The position numbers were made by a program, and so were the translations under genes. Below, piece after piece: positions 22,182 through 34,500 of a stretch of DNA of 64,000 nucleotides (its first letter is position 1; each line of letters begins with the position of its first letter). The notes under the pieces were generated by a model. That model was not told the DNA's origin. It worked only from the letters and a program-made list of their open reading frames with translations, and did no database searches. The DNA comes from Cyclospora cayetanensis. Lineage: Eukaryota > Apicomplexa > Conoidasida > Eucoccidiorida > Eimeriidae. The stretch is from the NCBI RefSeq assembly GCF_002999335.1, contig NW_020312119.1, positions 22,949 through 86,948 on the forward strand, in the 5' to 3' direction.

Positions 22182-25100
22182 TTATCCCGCGACGCGGTAT
22201 CGCAGAATTTGTGATAACCACGACAGCGCCAAGTTGTAGTGTGTCTTACTGGTCAACAAACAAGCTGTGCGGTGTCGCGGGCATCCCTTACTCCATTCTG
22301 TGGGTGTATATCTCAATTTAAGAGCAGCCAACACTTTGAGACAGTTGTCTATGTCAAGGGCTCCAGCCTGTGAACCCCCTTGAGCATGCGCGTCGAGGCT
22401 GTCGCCCTTTTGTCCGCGGGGTAGAGAATCGCCGTAGCCACCGCGCATACTACACAGTGCTTGATTGCCCCACTGTTGAGGACTGACCTTTGCATCCATC
22501 AAAGCAGTGGTCTCCTGGTAAATCGAAGAAGAAATTAGCTCCGCTCCCTGAGTGCAGTTTGCCTGCTTCCTATTCAGCCACCTCAGAGCCTCCGGCGTGG
22601 AAATACCAGGACAAAGGGTCTCAAGAAGGGCGCTGTTGCGAACTCTCTGCTCGAATTCCTCGGAAAGTCTATCTTTGTGTCCTGGTCCGTCTGCCGCAGA
22701 GGGCCGCAAAAAGATACTTGAGTTATCCCCTTGAGGGGCCTTAGTAGCTGCGGAGACATAAGCACCACCTAGGCCCAGCTGCAGGCAAACGTTGAGGCTG
22801 CTAGCTGGTCCTGCAGAAGAGACTGTTACGGGAACAGCGCGCCAACGCGCAGCCAAAGCCTCCAGGAGCCTTTCTAGGCTTTCTTCTAGCTGCGATATTC
22901 CAGAGGTCGCTTCTTTTGAGATCGGAGAAGCTGTCCCAAGGTGATAGTTGTCGCTGTGGTCAGCCTTCTCATCAGTGCGGCCCGTCGTGCTCTCGAGACA
23001 CTCGTCCACACACTCATAGAGTCTAGCTGCAACTCCATGTTGATCTCGAGCAGGCATCAAAGTGGGCATTCGCGAGGGTGATCCTTGTGGACGGGACTTG
23101 ACAGACCCCGTGTGTGGTGCTCTTAGGGCGCAGAGCAGCGCTTGCGCGTCTGCAGCAACAAGGCTAAGTTCGTTCGCTTGTAATAGCTGGAGTCTCTGCT
23201 GCAGGGCCTCTACACTCAGCTGACACACTTCACAAAGGAGTTGCATTGCTACTTTCTCCTTTTCTTCAGACACAATCATTCCCTCTGCGCCTTCGCCCTT
23301 GACAGCCTCGCAAGGGGGACCGCCCCTCCTCTGAGACTCCTCCAGGGATGTTCCTCCAAAGTGCCTTGTGGTGTCTTGTGGAGGAAGGTTTTTGCTCTCT
23401 GCTTCCGTTCGAGCCGCGTCATCCCGATCCCGGGCGCCGGTACGACTCTGCCTCAAGAGGCCCTGCAAGCGGGGGTGAGCAAGGGCTTTAAAGGTGAGGG
23501 TCGCAGCATGCAGCAACGTAGGTGTTGCGGAGGTAACAAGACGACTACTAAAGCAGTTAAGGATGGCCTCCATGGAGCTCTTGTCCACTCCCCACGGTTC
23601 CAGGGGAGTCCCACACGGCTTTTGCAGGTCAGCCCTTGGATAATCCCCACCCTTCGGGCCAGAAAGGGAAGTCCTGAGGCTGTCAAGCTCAACTGTTGCT
23701 TGGTATCCCCGCTGACACGGCATACCACGGTTTTTTGGGGGAGGCGTGTGAAGGTGCCCTCGAGATTCCTTTTGCGGTTGAAAAGCTGCACCCCGTTTTA
23801 CGTGCAAGAGCCTCGTTGCAGCAATTGCCTGCCCTACATCCTGACAATAGGGCAACAGCTCGAGGTGCAACAGAGAGACCGCATCCTCTACACTGACGAA
23901 AACCAGGGGCCATCGACAGCTCCTTTCCAGTACTAGTCCCCTAACCTGACGCAGAATCTGTAGGGGCCCCAGGTCACCAGCGAGGGACCCCGCCCTTCTC
24001 TCTCCACCATTGTGGGCTAAAGAATCTTCCTGAGGAACCCTCCAGCCCGCTGTGTTGCTCGCGACGTGGGAAACAAAGGGGCTCAGCACGCCATAGAGGC
24101 ACAGCTCACGGAGATGCAAATCCATTGCTGGAGAGTCCCTCACCATACACAGCCACGAGTCCTCTGAAGAAGGTCCCCCTTCTTCTGTCACGCCTCCTGA
24201 TTTCAAGGCTCCTCCCGCCAGCTGGTGCTGCAGCCTCACGCGCACTCGGTGTCGGGCATCTCTCAACAAGACCCCTTGCACCTCCGCGATGGCCTCAACT
24301 AAGGCAGAATTATTGCTGCTGCTGCTATTCTCTACACTGCTTCTGCGAAGGGTCACTGTTGCCGATCCAGAAAGGGAAGCTCCCCATGCCCCTGCACTCG
24401 CTTTGAGCTTCACAAGTTCCAGCATCCCCAAAGCCCTTAAGCAGAAGGAAAGAGGCAGGCCTTCCTGCCCCAGGCGTCGCAGCCCCGGCAGCGCTATGAC
24501 CAACAGACTAAGGGGAAGCGCAGGAAATGCAAGGGCCACAGCCTCAAGCAGAGACACGGAATCTCGCACCGAGAGAGACTTCTCTGTCTCCTCAGCAGCA
24601 CCCGTTTTCGTTCCCCCCGTTTTAAGAAGCGGTTCTCCTTTCCCGCACTGATGGGCCCTTTCTGTTTGCCCTAGGGAAGCGCCACTGGAGTCCTCAGTGA
24701 GGGTATTGTGTGCTTCTTCTTGAGGGCCCCATGAACCCGGAGTGGTCTCTTTTGCGGTTTCCGTGGATCCGCATCCCCGCTCTTCATGTCGCGGCAGAGA
24801 GAAGCTGCGAAGGCTGCTGGCGGTGAGATGCGGCCTCCCTGGCAGAGACATTGTCTGAGAGGCCCCGGTGCGCATTCTCTGCGGCTCGCCAGAGCAGCCT
24901 TCGGGCAGCGGTGGACCGCTGCGAGGCCTATGCTCTCTTTGCAAATGAGACAGACTGGCGTTCAGCGCTTCCCAGAAGGCCGGGAGGGACACTGGGAGCT
25001 GCGCAGCAGAGATGGCTGCTGAAAAGAGGGTGTGGAGCTCTACGGGCAGCGAGCGGTCAGCTGCTCGGTGAGCGAGTGCTCCTAGCAGAAGCAGCAGCAG

Positions 25101-26900
25101 GGGGCGACAGAAGAAGGAGGAGGAACGTGAAGCCTCCAGCGCCAAGACAAGGTCTTCAGGAGAGCTCCGGTGGGTTCTGTGACGCACAGCTCCCACCCAG
25201 CCCCCGATCAAGGGAGCGCAGCTGCTACCTACCGATCCCAAGGCCTTCATTGCACGGCTCAGGAGCCGGAAGCTCCAGTCGCTGCTTGCCGCTGTTGCTG
25301 CGACTTGGTCAGTTGCTGCCTGTGGGTGTCTCCACGTGGGGAGGTTTGGGGCGGAATTGCCCGTCACTTTTTCCCTACGAGGCCCTCCGCAGTTGGCAGC
25401 CCGCTGTGGGGTCCAGCCGCTCTCGCGTGTCGTTTTGAGACTGCTACACGCCGTCGCCGTCGCCATCGCCGCATGCAGCGCATAGGGATACGGGGGGCTT
25501 CCCCAGTACCCTGCAGCGGGGGTCCTTTGGGGCCCCCTCGGTATCACCAGCTGTGGAGGGCTGCCCCCAGGGGCTGAAACATCGACAGCTCCGGGGAGTG
25601 TAGCAGCGAGAAAGGCACCAAATGCGCCAAATAGGGGCTCACTGCGGAAGCCCAACGCCGTCAGGCCTTCCAAAATGCTTACGACTACGGCGGGAGGCGG
25701 CAGCAGGGGCCCTCCCAGGCTTTTGGGGTCTGCTATCGGGGGAAGCTCGAAGATGCGGCGAGAGTCTTTTTCCCTTGAGGATTTAGAGCTGCTGCTGTAT
25801 TTGGCCCTTGAGGCACAAGGCACTGCGACCAGCAGCAGCTCCGCTCTCAGGACCGTGGCTGCAGTCAGCAGCAGAGGAGGATAGGGCAGCTGTACTGCAG
25901 CAAAGGCCTTCAGCAGCAGTGCAAGCGTGTGGAGGTGCTGCAAGGCTTCTTCTCTAGGCAAGGCTTCGAGGTCCTTAGTGCGCGAGCGGCTGCTACGGTG
26001 TCTGAGCACGGGGCCGAAGCTGTCAATAAACTTCAAGGTCATGCGGGTGTCTTGCAACTTAAAGACTTTGAGAAGGGCATGAAGGGCCCTTGCTGCATCG
26101 ACTAGCCGCACGTCTCCCCACTTAGTGAGCAGAGTGTGAGAGCAAGCACAGAGTACAGGCAGCACATTGAGTCCCGCAAGGGCATAGCCGTGAAGCACCA
26201 GCGCCGCCTCCGTTGCGGAAAAGTGAGGGCCCCGCCGCAGGCAGGCTGCATGCAGCTCTTGCCAGAGCGTCGCGTTCCCCCTGTGACTGCGTGCCGCTTC
26301 CACGACGGCAACTGCCAGTTCCGTTGATTTCAGAGCAGAGACGCGGCCCATTGGACGCCGAGGCGGCAGATGCTGCAGCTCCGGGGGTGGATTCTTACGG
26401 GTGAAAGGAGCAGGAGCCACGCTGACTTGCGTGAATAGAGCCGGGGGGGACGGAGGAGGTGACAGGAATAGAGGACTTGGACTGTACTTGGGTTGAAAGG
26501 AAACTGGTGCTGTCGCTGCCTCTAATGTGGCATTTGTCGAAGGTAGCAGGCCCCCATGAGTCAACTCCTCAAGCCGCCTCGCTCGTCTCCGTGCCTCCTG
26601 CTGCAAATGCCACGCTCCAATCGCCTTGACTGTTTTACGCCGAGTCGAGAAGGCTCGAGCGCCACAAATCCATGAGTCCCTAAGGCACCTGGAGGGCCTT
26701 TGGGAATCCCAGAAGCCCTTGATGAGGCCCTTGGGGACCTCACCCACGCCAAAAGAGACCGGTACAGATGTCAAGGGGCCCAGAGGCTCTGATGCTGCCG
26801 CGTAGGAGGGCAGAATTCTGCCACCGAGGTACTGGGGAGGGGCAGAAGAGAGCGCGCCAAGGCCCCCAACAGGAAGCGCAGTGAGACACCGCAGCGCCAT
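22182..26900 (-). CDS. Giant Leu/Ala-rich protein, possible organellar RNA-binding repeat protein
   Basis: A single uninterrupted minus-strand frame of about 1,572 residues runs from the ATG at 26900. The first 100 residues are poor in acidic residues and contain Arg clusters (STRRKTVKAIG, EARRRARRLEEL), consistent with organelle targeting. The body has repeated helical blocks of about 35-40 residues rich in Leu and Ala, such as LVDAARALHALLKVFKLQ and LQHLHTLALLLKAFAAV. This resembles the FASTK/heptatricopeptide type of mitochondrial RNA-binding proteins common in apicomplexans, which often end in a RAP domain. Low-complexity Ser/Gly/Pro linkers separate the blocks. A strong donor (TGG A|GTAAGG, 22291) near the 3' end suggests the last 36 codons may be intron and the gene may go on to the left. 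I recognised no single defining motif; the assignment rests on the repeat texture. Confidence 0.6.
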   Translation of the reverse strand: MALRCLTALPVGGLGALSSAPPQYLGGRILPSYAAASEPLGPLTSVPVSFGVGEVPKGLIKGFWDSQRPSRCLRDSWICGARAFSTRRKTVKAIGAWHLQQEARRRARRLEELTHGGLLPSTNATLEAATAPVSFQPKYSPSPLFLSPPPSPPALFTQVSVAPAPFTRKNPPPELQHLPPRRPMGRVSALKSTELAVAVVEAARSHRGNATLWQELHAACLRRGPHFSATEAALVLHGYALAGLNVLPVLCACSHTLLTKWGDVRLVDAARALHALLKVFKLQDTRMTLKFIDSFGPVLRHRSSRSRTKDLEALPREEALQHLHTLALLLKAFAAVQLPYPPLLLTAATVLRAELLLVAVPCASRAKYSSSSKSSREKDSRRIFELPPIADPKSLGGPLLPPPAVVVSILEGLTALGFRSEPLFGAFGAFLAATLPGAVDVSAPGGSPPQLVIPRGPQRTPAAGYWGSPPYPYALHAAMATATACSSLKTTRESGWTPQRAANCGGPRREKVTGNSAPNLPTWRHPQAATDQVAATAASSDWSFRLLSRAMKALGSVGSSCAPLIGGWVGAVRHRTHRSSPEDLVLALEASRSSSFFCRPLLLLLLGALAHRAADRSLPVELHTLFSAAISAAQLPVSLPAFWEALNASLSHLQREHRPRSGPPLPEGCSGEPQRMRTGASQTMSLPGRPHLTASSLRSFSLPRHEERGCGSTETAKETTPGSWGPQEEAHNTLTEDSSGASLGQTERAHQCGKGEPLLKTGGTKTGAAEETEKSLSVRDSVSLLEAVALAFPALPLSLLVIALPGLRRLGQEGLPLSFCLRALGMLELVKLKASAGAWGASLSGSATVTLRRSSVENSSSSNNSALVEAIAEVQGVLLRDARHRVRVRLQHQLAGGALKSGGVTEEGGPSSEDSWLCMVRDSPAMDLHLRELCLYGVLSPFVSHVASNTAGWRVPQEDSLAHNGGERRAGSLAGDLGPLQILRQVRGLVLERSCRWPLVFVSVEDAVSLLHLELLPYCQDVGQAIAATRLLHVKRGAAFQPQKESRGHLHTPPPKNRGMPCQRGYQATVELDSLRTSLSGPKGGDYPRADLQKPCGTPLEPWGVDKSSMEAILNCFSSRLVTSATPTLLHAATLTFKALAHPRLQGLLRQSRTGARDRDDAARTEAESKNLPPQDTTRHFGGTSLEESQRRGGPPCEAVKGEGAEGMIVSEEKEKVAMQLLCEVCQLSVEALQQRLQLLQANELSLVAADAQALLCALRAPHTGSVKSRPQGSPSRMPTLMPARDQHGVAARLYECVDECLESTTGRTDEKADHSDNYHLGTASPISKEATSGISQLEESLERLLEALAARWRAVPVTVSSAGPASSLNVCLQLGLGGAYVSAATKAPQGDNSSIFLRPSAADGPGHKDRLSEEFEQRVRNSALLETLCPGISTPEALRWLNRKQANCTQGAELISSSIYQETTALMDAKVSPQQWGNQALCSMRGGYGDSLPRGQKGDSLDAHAQGGSQAGALDIDNCLKVLAALKLRYTPTEWSKGCPRHRTACLLTSKTHYNLALSWLSQILRYRVAG

Positions 26901-29900
26901 CTCCCACTCACACGTATTAAGAGGAGTCACTGAATGAATGGCAATAGGTGGAGGTAGAGCTAGCCGGGATCCCCCTTAGCATAGATACCAGGGACCCGGG
27001 GGCCCCCTTAGGGGCCCCTCTGCCATGGAAGGCAACGGAGGAAGAGCCCCGGAATGTCAAGGCTTCAAGGAACAGTGGACCCCAATGCACTGCGCGTTCC
27101 ACTTATGCTATAAAGGGACTTGGGGAGGAAGAGGAGGAGCCGTTACTTCTAAGTCGCAGCCTTCGCTCATCAGGGAATCGATTGAACGGGGCCCAGGTGA
27201 AAGGGACGATAAAACATACGGCACGCGAGATGCACTCATGCGATCTCGGACTGGTAGGGGAAAACCAAAAACAATAGTGAAGGTCAATGGTGGTCAGACG
27301 AAGCAGACACAGAAGAACACAGGGCCAGCACTGGGCTTGCATGTCACAGGAGACACAGGGGGGCCCCCCGTAGCAACACGGGGAGCCCCCGCCTCTGGCG
27401 ATGTCCCACAACATATTCTCTCTATCGAGAAATTATGGGATGCCTTAATGCACTCGCTAGAAAAAGCGAGAATATCTATGGGTTCTTCTTCCAAAGTTGT
27501 AGTTGGAGCACCCCTTCTGAAGGCGTTTCTCTTCCTTCCCTAGACGTCTTGTCGGAAAACGCCTCCTTCGAGCCGAGGGCGTTGGTCTGCCTTGCATCAA
27601 AACCCATAGCTTCCCCATGTTGTAGTCTCCTGGCCTAGCTCGTAGACTCTCAGCGTGCCTGTACCCGGCCAGCGCACACTTGGGCTCTACAAAAAGTTGA
27701 AGTGAAGAGTAATGTTGAGCTAGACCTACTCTGCAACGATCAGAATATAAGGACGGCCAAACCAATTGTCAAGATGGCTTACTGTTTGCCTGCCCGCTAG
27801 CTGCGATGTGCAACAGGCTGCGGATGCTTAGATAGCTCACACAGTGTCCCAACGCCCACTTGAGTCTTCTCTTTCCTCGCATGCAGAAATTCAATGGAGA
27901 AACTCCAGGCAGACGGGGGGACGGAGCTCTTCGAGAGGCACTCAAGAACTGCTTACGGTGTTCTTTGGACTTAGCGCTGAGTGTCTCCCCCAAGGGATTG
28001 CCCTGTTAGAGCGCTACATTGTCACACAGACAAATTTCTCGCAGCCCAATTGGATCCTGCGGATTATTCAACAGCACTTTATGTTGCCGAGCAGTTCAGA
28101 AGGCTCGAGAAACAGATCTTTAGTGAAAGTTCTAGCCAAGAGTAATATTGCCACAGTAATCGCGAAAGGGCTAACCAATTAGTGGGGAAACTTTAGAGGC
28201 GCAAAAAGCGGGCTGCGCTCCACTTGAGAAAGAAATCCAAAAGACAGTAGATGGAAACGAAAATGGCGTGGCGGGACATAAAAGTTGTTTGAAACCACCA
28301 ACAACCACATGCCTCGCCATGAGCCATCTGCCCACCAGTTCTTTCCAGAAAGCCACCACGCTCTGAGCATCTGTCTTTTAACGTATATGGGTTTTGTTAT
28401 CCGCAGTGTCTATATATTTGGTGGGTTATGAAGTCTATTTGCTGCTCAAGGACGCAACGTTGCAGGAGGAAGATCTCGGCCAGTGAGCAAATTGAGTCAG
28501 CATGCAGCTTCTAGAGAATGCTATGTCACAATTGAGGGAGGGTCCTGAAGATGTGAATCGTGTTTTCTTAGCCTCAGATGGCCCTAGTCAATATCTTTGC
28601 TTCGAAGAATAGTACCGGGCCAGTTCACACTGCAACCTTCGCAGAGATAGATGCTAATGAAGCTTTCCGAGGCCCTTAAATACTGCATACGAGATCGCGA
28701 GGAGAACAAGCGGTAGCTACCCTGGACATCTGTGCCACCCTTTAAACAGAAATACACCACTGAGATTTTAAAGGATGAGTGTTCTACATAGACGTTGAAA
28801 ATGTCCCTGAAACCACTTTCCAGCATGTATCCATACAAAATGTAGCAAACCAACTTCAAGTTTGCTCTCGGCAGCTTTTTGGCAGATGAAATCCCTCTAG
28901 TGTATGCTTTTAGCTAACAGGGAGCTGACCCCCCAAAGAGTGTTAGTACAAGTGCATCGCTTTATGCACTAGAAGATCAAAAGACTTTCGCCTGGCTAAG
29001 ATTACTCGGGAAAAAATATTCCCCCTTACTTTGTCAAACAGTTTTAACTTAGTATTGATGGATATTCCCTTTTTTTTCCAGTCAAGCTTAACTCTGATGT
29101 GGTAAAATGGTTTCAAAAGATTAGAGCCTCACCGGAGAGCTATGCAATTAGCCATGCTCTTGTTTTTTCTTGCGCCGCCTCACCACTGCATAATATATAT
29201 CCAGCAGATTCGGGCCCTGTAGCAAGTGATGGTATCAACCTAGCATAGATAGAACAGGGAACGTCGCAGTGAACACGCCACTGGAATGATGTGTGTAATT
29301 AGCGGCTTCACTCTTCATAGGTTGAGCCACAACTATCGTATGTCTTCCATAATCAGGCATGAGACGAAAAGCATCATAAACACTTCACCTCTGATCCATG
29401 GTTTAATTTGATGCTGGAAACAAGAGCTCGAATGCCTGATTACCACGTGATCATCGGACTTCACATATCTGCCGAGCCTCATGCATTCGGGCACGAGACG
29501 CTAATATAAGTAAATTCTGATATTCTAGGCGTTACAAAGGCATCTTATGCACCTCCAGTACGAAGATAGCAAATGAATTTCCCCCCCAAATCCTCGTGCC
29601 CGAAGCAAAAGCAAAATAACAGGTAAGCCACTGTAAGACGGGACAAACCTTGTTCCAGAAGCGCAATCGCCAAAGCTTAGGGGTTGCCAGGATTTAGCTG
29701 GTGAAGCAGCCCCCGCAGCTTGTGGCTCTGGGCAAGGTGACTGGAGTTGCGCTGAACCGTCCAATTTTATCAAGCATTCAGCGTGGGTCATCGTTACAGG
29801 AAATTCATTAAGAAAGAGCGGATATCGAACTCTTTGCTAATTACGCTCAGGTTGATCCCCCTTACCCCAAGCCTTCAGGGGTTGCAGGTTTCTGATGAAA

Positions 29901-31523
29901 ACAGGGTGGCTATAGTAGCTGCTTTCTGTCGGCAGCTCAAGCAGTCGAACAACGATTTGTTCAGCAAAACGCGCACAGTATTGATGGAATGTTCTCTGTT
30001 GGGTTGGCCAGCCTGAGCCTGTAACATAAAATCTGTGCCTCTTCAAACTCCCAAATCATGGTTCAAATATTGGCAATTCTGGTGAAATCTCGCGCATACC
30101 ATAGCTCGCTAACCCTGTTATCACCCCACTAGTTGCCTGATTACACAGCATGAACTACGAAAGGCTACCGTCTTCACGGTGCAGCATCATAGAACACAGT
30201 AGGCAATACTCTTATCCATTTTGCCAGAATGTGTGAGTGGATCGTTGGACAGGGCTCCACACCCGCAAACCTTTTGCTAACGTGATCTCTGATCGTTAGT
30301 AGATGAACAAGTGCAGTTCAGAGAGTCTGAACAACCAAAAGTGCTACTGAAATTTGATAGGGTATTATGCGTCCCATTCCATCTGACGGTAAATAAGGCA
30401 AATAACAGCTTATTCGACTCCTTGACTTCATTGGCCCTTCAAGACAAGAAAGGACGCTACGGCGAGACCCCTAATGGTGCATATAGCCCATGGTGAGCAG
30501 AATTGCATGGAGATGGATGTATCTCCAGAAGGACTTTGGTCCGGGTGGATTGAGTACTGCTGGCCCTTTCGTCTCGATGTGTTCGTAACAGAAGGGGATG
30601 CGCCCATAAGCCTGCGGGGGGACTGAGGACTTTAATCACTCTCCCTGCCACGAACTATGCCCGAACAGTGTGCAATGTGCTGGCAAAAAGTAGCTTCCCG
30701 CCCCTTGCTATTTTCCTTCCACCCCTCACCCCAACGCTAGTCTGTGTTCTCCATTCCGAACGTCCTGCGGGATGAGAGAGTCCGATCTACTCGCCACTCG
30801 CACGTCTATTCTTGTCCGTCTCTCTTTCCAAGATGTGTGCGGAAAACTGTGTTTTTCATCTTGTGGATATTGAAAAATGAGTTATGGGAGCCCCAGGGGC
30901 CCCCAGTGCGAGGCCGGCCAAGTGGCGGCGGCGGGCCGCAAGTGCCTTGCTACCCAAAGAGGGTCTCTACGCAGAGTTGAGCGGCTTTAGGGAGCTTCTC
31001 TGCTCTTAGATAACTTGAATGGCAGTGGCAGACTGACTCGCGCATGCCTGAAGAGAGGGAGCAGCGGATTTGATCCCGTCTTTGCGAGCGGCAGAGCGTT
31101 GATGCCCCGTATTTCCTGCAGGGGGGGAACATTTATCGTCCTTTGCGGCCCTTCCGAGGAAGGATTCTCCCCAGGTACTGCCACCACGTTCTCTTTAATT
31201 GCTCGGCGGCACTGCCCTAACCAGGCCACCGCCTCCCTTCAACGGGCATTTGCGGAGGGCCCCAGTGGAGGGGCCCCAGTGCGAAGCACTGAGTCCCCAA
31301 CTGCAAACCGTCTGACTTCCAGTCCCCGCAACACAGGCCTTGCAGAGGGTGAGCCCGTCGTGGGGGGCTTTTGCAGAGGGCGAAAGACCCTCATCACACA
31401 CAGGGGCCCACGGGGCAGCTGCAACGGGCCTTCCCCACCCCTGTCGTGGTCGAAAGCCTGTGAGGCCCCTGCAGTCCCCATAGCCTCGTGCAGAGGAGCC
31501 CGCTGCACTGTGCTTCCTCGAAG
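26901..31523. other. Gene-poor stretch with GC-rich palindromic words
   Basis: No exon is supported in these 4.6 kb. Just upstream of the giant gene's ATG, at 26990-27022, sits a CCCGGGGGCCCCC...GGGGCCCC cluster. Another lies at 27358-27390 (GGGGGGCCCCCC then GGGGAGCCCCC). Open frames around 27025-27765 on both strands are antisense mirrors with no domain. The rest to 31 kb is AT-richer and shows nothing. The end, 31015-31523, is GC-rich and open on the plus strand and could be 5' UTR or an upstream exon of the next gene. Confidence 0.4.
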
Positions 31524-34500
31524 ATGTCTCAGCGCGATTTCTCGCTTACCGAGGCTTCCGAAGGTCCCGAGGGGGCCCCAGTCCATCAGGGGTACTCGCA
31601 AATCGTAGGCCCCCCTGGAGAGGACTCCCGACGGCAGCAACCCGGGGTCCTTGGTGCCCCCCCTGCATTTTCAGCGCAGGATGCACGGGGGGCCCCAGTG
31701 GGGGCGGGGATAGCCCCCGTCATGTTTATGGAGCAGGGATGCGGGGGGCCCCTTCAGTGGCACGATCCTGCAAGCAGCGGTGCGACTTCTCTTTGGGGTC
31801 AGCGGCTCCCGCACGCCCTGCTGCAGCAGCAGAGGGGGCCCCTTGTTCAGGGTTCTGCTTTGCCAGCCGACGACCCCACAAGGTTTGGAGGAGGAGGCCC
31901 CCTGATGCAGCGGGCTCTGCAGGCGAGTGGAGAGGGCCTTCCCTCAATGGGCCCCCCTCCTGCGGCCGAAGGGGAAACCGTGTCTCAGTGGGGTCACTCT
32001 GTAACTGCGCCTCCTTGGGGTGGGGGCCCTTCGGCGTCGAGTCCGCCTGCGTCGGCTTCCCCAGCATCCTCTGCCTTGGGCATGCTGGAAGGCCCTCCCC
32101 CGCAACAGCAAGCCCAGGCTCAGCAACCCCAGCAGTTCCTCACAGGAGACAGATCTCTTGGAGGGGGGCCTCCGGGAGCGCCTCCTGCGGCTTCCGTGCA
32201 GTTTGATGCGCAAGAAGAAAAGAGCCAACTCAAGTGTGTCCAGGGGGGCCGCTTTTACAAGAAGCCCTTGCAAGTCTCCCCTTTCTGTTTCGCGAAGGGG
32301 CAGCCATTGGCAGAGGAATACAGAGGCTCACCGGAGGCTGGATCCAATCCCGGAGGCGTGTATGCTGAAGGCCCTCAGCAGCAGTCACTGCCCTACCTGC
32401 CCCTGGAGGGAGGTCCCCTGCAGCACCCAGGAGGGGCAGCGCACATGATGCTGCCTTCCAGTCCGGACAGTCGGGTGTTTCGCGTGGGGGCCTCGGATCA
32501 GCTGGCTAGCGCAGAGGGGGCCCCCACGATGCCGTCTGAGAAGCTTTCCCAGCGCCTGCCCTCTGGAGCGGCGGCAAAGAGGGACTTGGCTGCCCCGGTG
32601 AGGCCCTCTCCACGCTTCGCAGCCGCTGCGCAGCAGCAACGCATGTTGCAGCAGCGGCACAATCAGCAGCAGCAGCAGGAGACTCCGCAGCTCCAAGATG
32701 CAGGCGTGTGGGCTGTTCCGGCGGCTTTGCAAGGCTGTGCGGGGGGCCCCCTGTTTGCGGCGGAGGGGCAGACGCATGCGGCTCCGTGGCCTTTCAAGAA
32801 CGCAGCACCGCTGGGATATGGCGTGTCAACAGGCGGCCCTTGGTTGGGCTTCCCGACCATGCAGGGCCTCATGGCTGGAGCGATGGGGGCCCCTCAAGGG
32901 CCTCCTCCTCCCCTGCAGGGGACCAGTCCGCTCCTGTGGGGCCCCGGGCCGGCAGGCGTCTCGCAGCAGGCGGCGAGGGGGCTTCTTCGCCAGGGGTCTG
33001 TTGGACTACGCGAATTTGCACGGGGGCCTCCCGACTGTCTTCACTCTGCCGTGACAATGCAGCAGCACGCGCTGGTGGCGGTGAGGGCCTTCCTGTTGTC
33101 GTGCGAAGAACCGATTGCCCCCCCCTGGAAGCAGATCGCCTCGTGGATTCCCTGGCTCACTGGGCAACAGCAGGGCCCCCCCCATGCAGGATTCCAAAAC
33201 ATCCGGCGCACAGGACTCCTCAAACGTCAGGAGAGAGATGCGACGATGCCAGAAGCAGGTGAGACGGTGTCCAACAAGCCTACAGACGAAGGATCCAACG
33301 ATCAGGGCCCTCAAGTAGAGAGAACCACCCTTGAAGCGACAGAGGAAATCGCTGCCGCTGCCGCTGCTGCACCCGTACCCTCAGCGGACGAAGAGCTCCT
33401 CAAATCGGAGCGCCGCAGGAAAAGGGGAGGGGCAACGCCCTCTCCTGTGCTGACAGCGAAGAAGGCGCTGAAAGCGCAGCGAACGGCTGCTGCGGGAGGC
33501 GATGCAACGACTTCAGCCCACGGTGAGCGAAGTTGCGTGCAGGCACAAGACAGAAGGGACTTGTTGGCTTCTTTATTCCGTAAGGTAGGGGTCTTTGAAC
33601 AGGGGGCGAATTTCGTGTGCTGCGTCCTGCGTTCTTGCTTGCCGCAGAAATGTGTAAGGAGGACTTCCTACAGTCACTGATGCCTCTTCCGCTGCCCCTT
33701 ACAGCGTTGCAGCAGAGTGACCTTTGCTTGGAGCTGCTGATGGCACTGGGGCGTCTCAGGCCGCAGTGGCGTCGCAGGGGGAACCGAGTGCCTTTCCAGC
33801 TTCATGTGGCGCGGTTGAGGCCCTCGCTGCTGCTCCCGACAACCCCTCCAAGCACCTCCGTGCTCGAGGCATACAGGACCATCCTGGGGCCCCTTGTTGC
33901 CCACTTGGGAGAACTGCCTTTCACGCATTTGGCCCCTGGAGAGGCGGACGAGGTTGTGCAGGAAGTGGAGCTCTTGAGGGGCCCGCAGTTTGTAGATTCG
34001 GTGCTTACGGAGCTTGACAACATCGGAATCGGAGGGCCCTTGGGGGTTACGCATTCTGCCCTAGAAGCAGAGGCTCTGGAAGCTGAAGCCATGAGGGACA
34101 CAGGAGATCGCAGGCAGCAGTTGCTGGTGCAGCATCAACAGCAGCTGCAGCAGCAGAAGCAGCAACAGCAGCAATCCGAGGCGGCGCGTGCGCTGGAGGC
34201 CCCCGCGGACGGCTTGGGAAGGGATCCAGGGGATGCAGAGGTGCTACTGGCATACAACCCGGATCTGAAGACACTGCGTCAGTTGAATTACCTCGTGCCT
34301 GGCACGCGTGTGTATATCCATCTAGACGTGCTGGATGCCAAGTTGGCGGAGATGGGGTTGCCGCCTTTGCCTCCTCAGCCTTCAGGGGGCAGTGGTGAGG
34401 AGGCACCTCCTTCGGCGCGCGGGCCCCTCTCGAAGTTTGTGATCGTGGAGGCAGGAGAGCGTTATTTTACAGTGCCTTACGGGGAGTATCTGCCTTTAAA

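Noticed and set aside
24125..25884. Several plus-strand open frames of 80-195 codons opposite the giant gene
   Set aside because: They are antisense shadows of a GC-rich coding exon; no domain, start context or splice logic.
31015..31608. Plus-strand frame of 197 codons ahead of the unknown large protein
   Set aside because: Composition is coding-like, but it overlaps the accepted frame in another phase and has no convincing donor; kept only as possible 5' UTR.
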